A stretch of 64,000 bases of DNA, taken from NCBI GenBank assembly GCA_021740625.1, contig JAIOZK010000007.1, forward strand, positions 62,001-126,000, read 5' to 3'. The translations under genes and the position numbers were made by a program. Origin of the DNA: Bacteroidales bacterium (lineage in GTDB: Bacteria > Bacteroidota > Bacteroidia > Bacteroidales > JAIOZK01). The notes below the pieces were generated by a model. That model saw only the letters and a program-made list of their open reading frames with translations, did not search any database and was not told the DNA's origin. Below, in pieces: positions 27,203 to 36,363 of the stretch (the stretch's first letter is position 1; every line of letters begins with the position of its first letter).

Positions 27203-27736
27203 CTAGTTGACTTTCTGTCCTTTTAAAATTCGCTGGTTTAACTGGTAAATATATTTGTCATCCTTTTCTATCAGCAGTATGGGTATTTTTTTGGTTGGCT
27301 GCAAGCTGTATAGGATAGAATCATATTCAACGCGTCCGCTTTCATTTGCACTTCTGCTTACCTTGAGATCATAGGTTTTACTCATTTTATTCAATTTGAA
27401 ATCAATGGTTTTGTTGTTTCCCGGTTCAAATGAAATTCCCAGGATCAAATCATCACTCATCCGGCAGATGCCGGGTGTTTCTTTATTTATGATGATTTCT
27501 TCAACCATTTTTCCGTTTTCTATGCTGACCTCTCCCTGAAAAATTCTGGCATTATCCAGCGGTGCAACGCTTCTCAACACAATTTTCTCTGAATTATAGA
27601 ATTGTACCCGTGAAATGTCGAGATCATGCTTGTCGATTTTCTTTTTAAGATCATAGGTAAATGGTATTTTATTGCTGCAGGATGAAAAAAGCATGGCAAC
27701 AATAAAAAGGCAGATAATCGATACACTTTTTTTCAT
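27203..27736 (-). CDS. hypothetical lipoprotein
   Basis: A 177-aa lipoprotein with lipobox LFSSC (Cys20). The body is beta-rich (VQFYNSEKIVLRSV, GKMVEEIIINKETPG, LILGISFEPG, YIYQLNQRILKGQKVN) and I recognise no family. It lies 5 bp after nadA and 12 bp before the MORN gene, so the three are probably one transcript. Confidence 0.65.
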   Translation of the reverse strand: MKKSVSIICLFIVAMLFSSCSNKIPFTYDLKKKIDKHDLDISRVQFYNSEKIVLRSVAPLDNARIFQGEVSIENGKMVEEIIINKETPGICRMSDDLILGISFEPGNNKTIDFKLNKMSKTYDLKVSRSANESGRVEYDSILYSLQPTKKIPILLIEKDDKYIYQLNQRILKGQKVN

Positions 27737-27741
27737 GCTTA

Positions 27742-28725
27742 TCAGATTATGTTCAGCTTCCTGGAAATATCAAGCATTTTATTGATTGGCTCTTTGGCTT
27801 CTTCAATAACCTGATCAGTGAGTTTTATTTCAGGAACCTCATTTTTCAAACAAAGATATAATTTCTCCATGGTATTTTTCTTCATATAAGGACAATCATT
27901 GCAGGCGCATGTTTCATCCGAAGGAACAATGAAGAATTCCTTATTCGGATTTTCTTTTCTCATCTGGTGTAAAATTCCTGATTCTGTTGCAACAATAAAT
28001 TGTTTGGCATCTGTTTCACGTGCATATTTTAACAGTTGTGTGGTGGATCCAACAAAATCTGATATTTCAAGTACCGGGGCCTTGCATTCGGGATGGGCGA
28101 TCAGTTTTGCTTCCGGATTCTCTGCTTTCATTTTTATCACAGCTTCCATCTCAAGAACGTCATGCACCTCGCAGGTTCCATCCCAGAGTACCATATTCCT
28201 GCCTGTCATCTTATTTACATAAGCTCCCAGGTTTTTATCCGGTGCAAAAATGATCTTCTGTTCTTTTGGAAAAGATTCCACGATCTTAACCGCATTGCTT
28301 GAAGTACAAATAACATCGGACAACTGCTTGATTGCAGCCGAACAATTGATATAAGAAATTACGATATGATCCGGATATTTTTGCTTGAATTTTTTGAAAT
28401 CTTCGGGTGGGCATGAATCGGCCAGGGAACATCCTGCTTCAAGATCCGGTAAAACTACTTTTGTTTCCGGATTCAGAATCTTTGCTGTTTCAGCCATAAA
28501 GTGCACCCCGGCAAAAACGATAATATCTGCATCCGCATCCGAAGCCTTTTGGGCCAATCCAAGACTATCACCTACAAAATCTGCAATGTCCTGAATTTCG
28601 CCTACCTGATAAAAATGTGCAAGTATCAATGCATTTTTTTCTTCCTTCAGCCTTAATATTTCATCTTTGTAATTTATTTTCTTTTTCTGATCTTTAATTT
28701 CTGTAGTTGCTATTGCCATTGTCAA
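27742..28725 (-). CDS. nadA: quinolinate synthase
   Basis: A 327-aa iron-sulfur enzyme that condenses iminoaspartate with dihydroxyacetone phosphate to quinolinate for NAD. The three cluster cysteines sit in EAGCSLADSC, HPECKAPV and CACNDCP. Also typical are LAHFYQVGEIQDIADFVGDS and the closing ISRKLN-like helix. A TTG at 28725 opens the frame, but the ATG two codons later (28719), preceded by aaggg-ag at good Shine-Dalgarno distance, is the more likely start. nadB and nadC are not in the window. First gene of a four-gene leftward unit. Confidence 0.95.
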   Translation of the reverse strand: MTMAIATTEIKDQKKKINYKDEILRLKEEKNALILAHFYQVGEIQDIADFVGDSLGLAQKASDADADIIVFAGVHFMAETAKILNPETKVVLPDLEAGCSLADSCPPEDFKKFKQKYPDHIVISYINCSAAIKQLSDVICTSSNAVKIVESFPKEQKIIFAPDKNLGAYVNKMTGRNMVLWDGTCEVHDVLEMEAVIKMKAENPEAKLIAHPECKAPVLEISDFVGSTTQLLKYARETDAKQFIVATESGILHQMRKENPNKEFFIVPSDETCACNDCPYMKKNTMEKLYLCLKNEVPEIKLTDQVIEEAKEPINKMLDISRKLNII

Positions 28726-29208
28726 CTCCCTTTATATTATATATTTTTTTAAATTAAATTTTTTCTTATTATATATCCTGTTGATAATGCTGAAAAAATA
28801 TTTTTGTTTTTCTTGACATTGTGTTTTTTTAACTTTTATCAACAGATATTCCTATAACTTAACGAAATTAAATACTTAATATTTAGTTTATTACTAATAT
28901 TTTTAACAATTGTTAATTCGCTTATTTGTTCATAAATCAAGGAACTATTTTTACTCATTTTGTGTTGAAATCAAAACAGTAAATTCTGAAAAATTCCGGG
29001 TAGAATGAAAAATCGGACTTAGTTTTTTGAAATTGTTAATAAGCTTCAAAATTGTTAAGATTTTGACAACAAATTTAAACACATATAAACAAACAGTTTG
29101 TTAACAACTCAATAAAAAATTGATCCTTAAAAAAATAAGCTATATCTCAAAAAGCAGGAATTTTATAAACGATTAATTTAGAATACAATAAAAAAGAGCT
29201 GAAATTAA
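28726..29208. other. AT-rich divergent intergenic region with palindromes (origin-like)
   Basis: About 480 bp with no gene, between divergent nadA and rpiB. It holds an inverted pair of TTATCAACA, one mismatch from the DnaA box (28779-28787 minus, 28836-28844 plus), a perfect 14-bp palindrome TTAACAATTGTTAA (28903-28916), the palindrome TTGTTAACAA (29098-29107), and further TTGTTAA copies at 29033 and 29052. It could be a replication origin, a regulator-binding region or only an AT-rich promoter region; the sequence alone does not decide. Confidence 0.4.
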
Positions 29209-29213
29209 ATGAG

Positions 29214-29221
29214 TAGTTTTG
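29214..29221 (+). promoter_or_regulatory. -7 element for rpiB
   Basis: TAGTTTTG matches TAnnTTTG exactly. It lies inside the first codons of the longest reading frame (ATG 29209) and 17 bases before the ATG at 29239, which argues that the transcript starts after 29209 and that 29239 is the true start. Confidence 0.45.
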
Positions 29222-29238
29222 TAAAAAAAGAAATCAAC

Positions 29239-29688
29239 ATGTTCGATAAAAATCTTACAATACCTATTGCAAGCGATCATGGCGGATATGATATGAAAAA
29301 ATACATATCCGAGAAACTGCAGGACGAAGGATTTAAGGTAATGGATATGGGCACCAATTCTCTTGAAAGTGTGGATTATCCTGATTTTATTCATCCCCTG
29401 GCGCGTGCTGTCAACAATGGAGAATATATGTTCGGGATTATTTTATGCGGAAGTGGTAACGGGGCACAGATGACGGCCAACAAATACCCCAATATTAGAG
29501 CAGCTTTGTGCTGGAATATTGAACAGGCTGAACTTACCCGCAAACACAATGATGCCAATATTATTTCATTGCCCGGTCGCTTTGTTGAATTTGAAGAAGC
29601 TTTTGAAATGGTGAAATCTTTCCTGCATACGGAATTTGAAGGCGGAAGGCACAAGAGAAGGGTTGAAAAAATCTCCGAAACAAAATAA
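29239..29688 (+). CDS. rpiB: ribose-5-phosphate isomerase B
   Basis: A 149-aa isomerase of the RpiB/LacAB family that interconverts ribose 5-phosphate and ribulose 5-phosphate. It has the N-terminal IASDHGGYDMKKYI, the active-site Cys in GIILCGSGNGAQMTANK, and the phosphate-binding RKHNDANIISLPGR. The start is chosen at MFDKNLT because this gives the family's usual distance to the SDHGG motif and fits the promoter-like site. lutB follows after 9 bp. Confidence 0.93.
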   Translation: MFDKNLTIPIASDHGGYDMKKYISEKLQDEGFKVMDMGTNSLESVDYPDFIHPLARAVNNGEYMFGIILCGSGNGAQMTANKYPNIRAALCWNIEQAELTRKHNDANIISLPGRFVEFEEAFEMVKSFLHTEFEGGRHKRRVEKISETK

Positions 29689-29697
29689 ATTGGTTTC

Positions 29698-31083
29698 ATG
29701 AATAATATTTCCAGGAAATTTACTGCAGATGCCGAGAAAAAAGGTTTTGATCCTGTTCACCGGAAGACGATCAAATACAATATGTCTCGTTATGACCGGG
29801 CTGTGGATGATGGCATGAAACAGTTTGAAAACCTGGAATTGGCCAGGCAAAGAGCTGCATATCTGAAATATAAGATCATCAATGATCTCGAAGACCAGTT
29901 GAGGGAATTCGAAAGTAATTTTAAGGCAAACGGTGGAAAGATCATATGGGCTACGGATGCAAAAGATGCCATTAAAGGGATCCTGAAGGTTTTACAAAAA
30001 CAGAATGCAAAATCTGTGGTAAAATCAAAATCCATGACCACCGAAGAAATTGAAATGAATGAAGCGCTTGAAAAACAAAACATTGAATCCCTGGAAACCG
30101 ATCTTGGCGAATATATTGTACAGATTGCCGGTGAAAAGCCTTATCATATTGTAACTCCGGCTATGCACAAATCAAAAGAAGATATTGCTTCTTTGTTTCA
30201 TGAAAAATTCAAGCTTGATAAAGATAGCAGTCCCGAAGAGATTACCGGGTATGTGCGCAATATTTTGAGGGAGAAATTCAAAAAAGCCGATGTAGGCATT
30301 ACAGGTTGTAATTTTCTTGTGAGTGATACAGGATCAGTATGTATTACTGAAAATGAAGGCAATGCCATGATGTCCATGTCCTTCCCGAAAGTTCACATTG
30401 CCGTTGCCGGTATTGAAAAACTGATCCCTTCCCTGGAACATCTTGATCTATTCTGGCCTTTGCTGGCAGGTCATGGTACAGGTCAGCATATCACGGTGTA
30501 TAATTCAATTGTAAACGGTCCTAAAAAAAGCAATGAAGCCGACGGACCCGATGAAATGTATCTTGTTTTACTCGATAACAAAAGAAGTGAACTTTTAAAA
30601 CAGGAAAAACAAAGAATAGCACTCTCGTGCATACGCTGCGGTGCCTGCCTGAATGCCTGTCCGGTATACAGAAATATAGGCGGCCATGCTTATGCCACCA
30701 CATACAGTGGACCTATTGGTTCAGTAATATCCCCATGGTTATTCGGCATGAAAAATTATAAACACCTGAGTTTTGCATCATCGCTCTGCGGAAAATGTAC
30801 GGAAGTTTGCCCGGTAAAAATTCCGTTGCATGAATTGCTGCTGCGAAACCGCAATGATGCAGTAAAAAAAGGAGCTTATGAGTTTTCGGAAAAAGTGATC
30901 ATGTTTGGCTGGAAACAAAGTTTGCTCAACAGGAAAATGCTGGACATGAGTGGTGGGAAATTCAAAAATTTTATCCTGAAAAGAGCTTTCAGCAAAACAT
31001 GGGGACCGCGCAGGACATTGCCAAAAATGCAATCCAAATCCTTTAGCCAGCAGTGGAAAGAAAAGGAGAGAAGGAAGAAGTAA
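29698..31083 (+). CDS. lutB: lactate utilization iron-sulfur protein LutB
   Basis: A 461-aa LutB/LldF protein. The N-terminal LUD domain is followed by two 4Fe-4S motifs, CIRCGACLNACPVYR (near residue 311) and CGKCTEVCPVKIP (near 365), and a basic tail. With LutA and LutC it oxidises L-lactate to pyruvate. Neither lutA nor lutC is adjacent; they must be elsewhere or the protein serves another redox partner. Probably cotranscribed with rpiB. Confidence 0.88.
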   Translation: MNNISRKFTADAEKKGFDPVHRKTIKYNMSRYDRAVDDGMKQFENLELARQRAAYLKYKIINDLEDQLREFESNFKANGGKIIWATDAKDAIKGILKVLQKQNAKSVVKSKSMTTEEIEMNEALEKQNIESLETDLGEYIVQIAGEKPYHIVTPAMHKSKEDIASLFHEKFKLDKDSSPEEITGYVRNILREKFKKADVGITGCNFLVSDTGSVCITENEGNAMMSMSFPKVHIAVAGIEKLIPSLEHLDLFWPLLAGHGTGQHITVYNSIVNGPKKSNEADGPDEMYLVLLDNKRSELLKQEKQRIALSCIRCGACLNACPVYRNIGGHAYATTYSGPIGSVISPWLFGMKNYKHLSFASSLCGKCTEVCPVKIPLHELLLRNRNDAVKKGAYEFSEKVIMFGWKQSLLNRKMLDMSGGKFKNFILKRAFSKTWGPRRTLPKMQSKSFSQQWKEKERRKK

Positions 31084-31164
31084 TAAAGGCAAAAGTAAAA
31101 AGGCACGAATGATAAATTATAGCAGAATAACAAAAATATCATTGGGTTCCCTAAAAAGACACGC

Positions 31165-32295
31165 TCACTGATTCAACAACTCTTCAACCTTCTTCCTCAA
31201 TTCTTCTCCCCGCAGGTTTTTGGCAATGATAATCCCTTCGGGATCGACCAGGATGCTGTGCGGTATGGATCTTACCCCATAAAGACTGGCTGCTTTATTT
31301 TGCCAGCCCACCAGGTCAGAAACATGATTCCAGTCCAGTTCATCATCATAGATGGCCTGTATCCATTTTTCCCTGTCTTTGTCGAGCGATACCCCGAAAA
31401 CATCAAAACCCTTGTCTTTATAATCTTCGTAAACAGCAACGATATTGGGATTTTCTGCTCTGCAGGGCCCACACCAGGAAGCCCAGAAATCAACAAGTAA
31501 AAAGCCATTGCCCGTCAAATCGGAAAGTTGTATATCATTTCCTGCGGTATCTTGCATGCTAAAATCGACAATGGGTTGCCCGATATCGACTCGTTTCAAT
31601 ACGGCCAGCCGGTCCTTAAGCTTCTTTACATCGCTGGCCGTTTCAATGGAGGGATCGATATGGTCAACGATTTCTTCAAGTTTATCAAGTTCAAAAAGAT
31701 ATGAATTGCGATTGATAAGATATGCTGCCGCGACATTATCACCATCTTCTTTCAGTATATTTGCCATGAATTCTATTTTTGCCTGGCGGTTCTCTTCCCA
31801 GAGTGAATCTGCAATATCAAGGTATTCTTGATTATCCTGTTCTTTGCCGCTTTTGTAATAAACCTGATAAATCTCATTGTCGGTTTCATCAAAGGATTTA
31901 ATTTGTTCGGAAAAATTTTCATAGGCATTGTGCATTTCGGAACCGCTGATTTTTGTTTCAGCAAAACGCGCCGAATCAATCTTCAAATCCATCTGTATTT
32001 CAGAAGCCTCAAGAAAAATGGGAACATATCCATCAACATCATTGATTTTCAGGTAATACATTCCGGGAGATTCAATTTCAGCCTGGAGTTCAAAAATTCC
32101 ATCTACGAATTCTCCCGAGAACATTTCTTCAAAACCGCCGTCTTCATATATTTCCAGGGCGAGTGTTCCATATGTTCTGCCATCGATTTCACCTTTCAGG
32201 GTAAATTCACCACCGAGATCAGAAAATTTTTCTGTTGTCGTATTGCAGGACCAGCATAAAACAATTAAACCAATCAGTAAAACAAATTTTTTCAT
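31165..32295 (-). CDS. TlpA-like thioredoxin lipoprotein with DUF4369 domain
   Basis: A 376-aa lipoprotein (lipobox near Cys17, VLCWSC). Residues ~25-130 form the DUF4369 beta domain common in Bacteroidota, residues ~130-235 are helical, and the C terminus is a TlpA/ResA-type thioredoxin fold with the active site WCGPC in FWASWCGPCRAENPN and the cis-Pro region SIPHSILVD. It should act as an envelope thiol-disulfide reductase. The Met two codons after 32301 is taken as start. It ends convergently with lutB. Confidence 0.88.
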   Translation of the reverse strand: MKKFVLLIGLIVLCWSCNTTTEKFSDLGGEFTLKGEIDGRTYGTLALEIYEDGGFEEMFSGEFVDGIFELQAEIESPGMYYLKINDVDGYVPIFLEASEIQMDLKIDSARFAETKISGSEMHNAYENFSEQIKSFDETDNEIYQVYYKSGKEQDNQEYLDIADSLWEENRQAKIEFMANILKEDGDNVAAAYLINRNSYLFELDKLEEIVDHIDPSIETASDVKKLKDRLAVLKRVDIGQPIVDFSMQDTAGNDIQLSDLTGNGFLLVDFWASWCGPCRAENPNIVAVYEDYKDKGFDVFGVSLDKDREKWIQAIYDDELDWNHVSDLVGWQNKAASLYGVRSIPHSILVDPEGIIIAKNLRGEELRKKVEELLNQ

Positions 32296-32357
32296 AGTCA
32301 AATATTCATATGTTTAAATCAGAAGATAAGTGGCAAATATAGTATAAAAAGATGCCA

Positions 32358-32873
32358 TTAGTTTTTCGACGGTTTCATGAACAGATATTGTGTTAGTATG
32401 ATCAGGAAGAGGGTCAGCAGGCTGCTCAGAACCGCTTCTTTCAGGGTTGTTAAAAAATGTGTAAACTTAAAAGTTTCCAGGTAAAACAGGATGAGGTGAT
32501 GACAAAGGGTGAGAATGCTTGCATAGATCAAAAAACCTTTGAAGCCAAAATCCCGGATACCGGGCTTCAAATTCGATTCATCATCTTTGTCGGCCATCAG
32601 GGATTTGATCAGACCTGGTCGCATCCAGGCGATGAAAACACTTGCAGCCATATTGATACCGATGGTTTGCATGAAGACATCTATGCAAAAACCCATCAGG
32701 AAGGCACTCAGCAACTGCAACCATTTTGGTGATTCTATTGGGAAAAGCAAAATAAATAATATATAAAGATATGGATTGACATATCCACCAATATGGATCT
32801 TATTCAGGACGAAAACCTGTAAAAAGACCAGGATTATAAACCGGATGATATTGATGATCAGTTTTTTACTCAT
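32358..32873 (-). CDS. mreD: rod shape-determining protein MreD
   Basis: A 171-aa integral membrane protein with about five hydrophobic segments (for example IIRFIILVFLQVFVLN and YLYILFILLFP). Weak sequence conservation is normal for MreD; the call relies on topology, length and its position overlapping the mreC 3' end by 8 bases. Confidence 0.85.
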   Translation of the reverse strand: MSKKLIINIIRFIILVFLQVFVLNKIHIGGYVNPYLYILFILLFPIESPKWLQLLSAFLMGFCIDVFMQTIGINMAASVFIAWMRPGLIKSLMADKDDESNLKPGIRDFGFKGFLIYASILTLCHHLILFYLETFKFTHFLTTLKEAVLSSLLTLFLIILTQYLFMKPSKN

Positions 32874-33687
32874 CTTCTTCGCTTTCTTCTTTCAGGTTTT
32901 CAAGTTCTTTCCGGTTCAGGTTTTCAATGACATAAACCTGTGTGATACTGTTGAAATCGACAGCATATTTTATTTTTGCAGTATTGAGATTGCCGCCATT
33001 ACCAGGATCATCAAATTCACTTATGCTACCGATGAGCACACCTTTTGGAAAGTAAAAAGAGTAACCGCTTGTTAGAATGCTGTCACCTTTTTCAAGTTCG
33101 ATATGGATCGGGATATCGTTCAGGTTTCCATAAAGGTAATCTTGATTTTCCCATACCACGTTCACCAGTTGATTATTTTTGGAGATGATTGCACTCAAAC
33201 GGGAGTGCTTATGGATCAAAGGCATGGCGATGGAATAATGATCGGAAACACCCACAATGATACCAACCACGCCCTCCCCGGAAATAACGCCCATATCTGT
33301 TGTAATACCATGATTTTTCCCTTTGTTGAGCATCAGGTAATTGTTTTTCCTGCGGGTTGATTTACTGATTACCCGGGCCTGTGTATAGCGGAACAGAGAA
33401 TCCCTGAAGTAAAAACTGGTGTCGGTGATGGAAAGGGAGCTTTGCAGCTTGTTTCTGAGCTGTGCATTCTCTCGTGCAAGTTCCTGGTTTTCTTCTTTCA
33501 GGCCAAAATAATCATTGATGTTGGTGAAAGCTTCATGCATGCTCCCGGTGTAATCGGCGGCTGCATTTACAAAAACAGACGAATGATATTGGTTGTAGCG
33601 TATCAACAGGCTGATCGAAATCACTTCAAGGATCAGGAAAAAAAAGAAGAAATAATTTCGGATCAGGAATGCAACTAATAAACGCAT
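32866..33687 (-). CDS. mreC: rod shape-determining protein MreC
   Basis: A 273-aa periplasmic protein anchored by one N-terminal helix (FFFFFLILEVISISLLI), followed by a coiled coil (LKEENQELARENAQLRNKL) and the two-lobed MreC beta domain (GKNHGITTDMGVISGEGVVG, GYSFYFPKGVLIG). It links the cytoskeleton to elongasome enzymes. An acidic C-terminal tail (ENLKEESEEDE) overlaps the mreD start. Confidence 0.93.
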   Translation of the reverse strand: MRLLVAFLIRNYFFFFFLILEVISISLLIRYNQYHSSVFVNAAADYTGSMHEAFTNINDYFGLKEENQELARENAQLRNKLQSSLSITDTSFYFRDSLFRYTQARVISKSTRRKNNYLMLNKGKNHGITTDMGVISGEGVVGIIVGVSDHYSIAMPLIHKHSRLSAIISKNNQLVNVVWENQDYLYGNLNDIPIHIELEKGDSILTSGYSFYFPKGVLIGSISEFDDPGNGGNLNTAKIKYAVDFNSITQVYVIENLNRKELENLKEESEEDE

Positions 33688-33689
33688 GT

Positions 33690-34712
33690 TTATTTAATTA
33701 AGAATGGGAATTTATCAAAGTTCTTGAGGGCAATTCCCGTTCCCCTGGCCACTGCTCTCAGCGGATCATCGGCAACATGCACGGGGAGTTTGGTTTTCAG
33801 GTGAAGCCTTTCGGCCAGTCCACGCAACATGGAACCGCCCCCTGCCAGGTAAATACCGGTTCTGTATATATCGGCTGAAAGCTCCGGAGGCGTCATCTCC
33901 AGGGCATTCAGAACCGCTGTTTCAATCTTGGAGATGGATTTGTCCAGGGCATGGGCAATTTCAGCATAATTCACCGTGATCTCCTTGGGTATGCCTGTCA
34001 GCAGGTCGCGGCCGTGTACTGCATAATCGTCAGGGGGATTGTCGATCTCGGTCATGGCAGCACCCACTTCCAGCTTGATCCTTTCAGCAGTTCTTTCGCC
34101 AATGCTGATGTTGTGTTGCTTGCGCATGTATTCCTGAATGTCGGTTGTGAAATCATCCCCGGCGATGCGAATGGATTTATTGTTCACAATACCACCCAGG
34201 GCGATCACTGCAATTTCACTGGTGCCGCCGCCAATATCGATGACCATGTTACCGGTTGGTTCCAGCACATCAATGCCAATGCCGATGGCTGCGGCCATGG
34301 GTTCATGGATCAGACGTACCTCTTTGGCGCCAGCCTGCTCGGCAGAATCCTTTACCGCTCTTTCCTCTACTTCTGTAATACCGGATGGGATACAGATGAC
34401 CATTTTCAGGGAAGCCTGAAAAAGAGAATTCTTGATACCGATCATTTTGATAAATTCCCGTATCATGAATTCGGAAGACTGAAAATCAGCGATCACACCA
34501 TCCTTCAAAGGTCGTATCGTTTTGATGTTTTCATGCGTCTTGCCATGCATCATCATGGCTTTCTTCCCGACAGCGATCAGCTTGCCGGTTTCACGTTGTA
34601 TGGCAATGATGGATGGCTCGTCCACCACTACTTTGTCGTTGTAGATAATAATGGTGTTGGCTGTACCAAGGTCGATCGCAATCTCTTTCGTCAAAAAGCT
34701 AAATAATCCCAT
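33690..34712 (-). CDS. mreB: rod shape-determining protein MreB
   Basis: A 340-aa actin homologue. Phosphate-binding motifs are IDLGTANTIIIY near residue 15, VIDIGGGTSEIAVIALGG near 160 and LAGGGSMLRGL near 290. It forms filaments guiding lateral wall synthesis. It lies 2 bp before mreC and 20 bp after purH. Confidence 0.97.
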   Translation of the reverse strand: MGLFSFLTKEIAIDLGTANTIIIYNDKVVVDEPSIIAIQRETGKLIAVGKKAMMMHGKTHENIKTIRPLKDGVIADFQSSEFMIREFIKMIGIKNSLFQASLKMVICIPSGITEVEERAVKDSAEQAGAKEVRLIHEPMAAAIGIGIDVLEPTGNMVIDIGGGTSEIAVIALGGIVNNKSIRIAGDDFTTDIQEYMRKQHNISIGERTAERIKLEVGAAMTEIDNPPDDYAVHGRDLLTGIPKEITVNYAEIAHALDKSISKIETAVLNALEMTPPELSADIYRTGIYLAGGGSMLRGLAERLHLKTKLPVHVADDPLRAVARGTGIALKNFDKFPFLIK

Positions 34713-34732
34713 CTTCTGTCTCGTAAATAATA

Positions 34733-36250
34733 TTAATGTTTAAAATGCCGCTTACCGGTGAAAACCATCGAAAGATCATTTTTATTGCAATAATCTATCG
34801 AATCCTGGTCTTTTACCGAACCACCGGGTTGAATTACGGACGTGATCCCTGCTTCGTCAGCAATCTCAACAGAATCGGCAAAGGGGAAGAAAGCATCCGA
34901 GGCCATCACGGCACCTTTCAGTTCAAAGCCATTTGCTTTGGCTTTGGTGATGGCTTGTTTGAGTGCATCCACTCTTGAGGTTTGCCCCGTTCCGCTTGCG
35001 ATCAATTGCTTTTCTCTTGCCAGCACGATTGCATTGGATTTGGTATGTTTTACAATCTTATTGGCAAAAACAAGATCAATGATCTCTTTTTCACTGGGAG
35101 CTTTTTCGGTAACGGTAGTAAGATCTTTTTTCGTTTCCGTGGCCAGATCCCTGTCCTGTACCAGCACCCCGTTCAGTACCGATCTGAATTGCTTGTCTTT
35201 CAGGTCATAACGCCTCTTCTGCAAAATTATTCTATTTTTCTTTGATTTCAGCAATTCCAGGGCATTTTTTTCGTAGCCGGGAGCCAGAATTATTTCAAAG
35301 AATAACTTGTTGATCTCTTTGGCTGTTTTGGAATCGATGAGGTTATTGGTGATGATCACACCTCCGAAAGCGGAAACGGGATCCCCTGCCAGGGCGTCTT
35401 TCCATGCATCGAGTGGATTGGTGCGACTGGCAAGGCCACAGGCATTGTTGTGTTTTAAGATGGCAAAAGTGGGTTCATTGAATTCCCGGATCAGGCATGT
35501 GGCTGCATCCAGGTCCAGGAGATTGTTGTATGATATGGCTTTTCCGTGAAGTTGTTCGAAGTTTTTATAAAGATCCCCGTAGAACACTCCCTTCTGGTGT
35601 GGATTTTCACCGTATCTCAGGGATATGGCCTGATCGGAATCCTGTTTGAAAACATCAATGTTTCCGTCGCTGTTAAAATGCTTGAAAATGGCTGTATCAT
35701 ATTGGGATGACACATGATAGGCTTTTGCTGCAAAACGTTTCCTGTCTTCGATACTGGTTGCTGCTTGCTTGCCGTTCAGTATGTCCAGCAAATCATTATA
35801 ATCTTCGGGGGAGGCAATGCAAAGTACTTCTTTGTAGTTTTTTGCAGCAGCCCGGATCAGGGAAATGCCACCAATATCGATCTTTTCAATGATCTCAGAT
35901 TCATCATTTGTTTTCTCAAGGGTTTCTTCAAATGGATAAAGATTCACGATCACAAGATCAAATTCCGGGATCTCATACTGTTTCATTTCCTCGCGATCTT
36001 CCTGCAGGTCATTCCGCCCAAGGATACCTCCGAAAATCTTGGGATGCAAAGTTTTTACCCTGCCCCCGAGAATAGAAGGATATGAAGTCAGTGATTCGAC
36101 GGAAGTAGCAAAAACACCCAGTTTTTTGATGTAATCCAGGGTGCCCCCTGTTGAATAAATATTCACCCCTGATTTGTCAAGTGATTTTATGATATCATCA
36201 AGCCCGTCTTTATAATATACGGAAATTAAAGCATTTCTTATCTTTTTCAA
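34733..36250 (-). CDS. purH: bifunctional AICAR transformylase / IMP cyclohydrolase
   Basis: A 505-aa enzyme for the last two steps of IMP synthesis. The N-terminal MGS-like cyclohydrolase domain has ISVYYKDGLDDIIKSLDKSG and GRVKTLHPKIFGGIL; the transformylase domain has RYGENPHQKGVFYG, LKHNNACGLA and SDAFFPFADSVEIA. The C terminus FTGKRHFKH is the classic end. First gene of the purH-mreBCD unit. Confidence 0.97.
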   Translation of the reverse strand: MKKIRNALISVYYKDGLDDIIKSLDKSGVNIYSTGGTLDYIKKLGVFATSVESLTSYPSILGGRVKTLHPKIFGGILGRNDLQEDREEMKQYEIPEFDLVIVNLYPFEETLEKTNDESEIIEKIDIGGISLIRAAAKNYKEVLCIASPEDYNDLLDILNGKQAATSIEDRKRFAAKAYHVSSQYDTAIFKHFNSDGNIDVFKQDSDQAISLRYGENPHQKGVFYGDLYKNFEQLHGKAISYNNLLDLDAATCLIREFNEPTFAILKHNNACGLASRTNPLDAWKDALAGDPVSAFGGVIITNNLIDSKTAKEINKLFFEIILAPGYEKNALELLKSKKNRIILQKRRYDLKDKQFRSVLNGVLVQDRDLATETKKDLTTVTEKAPSEKEIIDLVFANKIVKHTKSNAIVLAREKQLIASGTGQTSRVDALKQAITKAKANGFELKGAVMASDAFFPFADSVEIADEAGITSVIQPGGSVKDQDSIDYCNKNDLSMVFTGKRHFKH

Positions 36251-36363
36251 TGTGCTGGAATTTAAGATTTAAACAATGCAATTTTATTAAAAAACCAGTC
36301 AACAACCAATATTTTTCTGTTATTTTCATGCAGATTGTTAATTTTACAGTTCTTTTTGACAAC

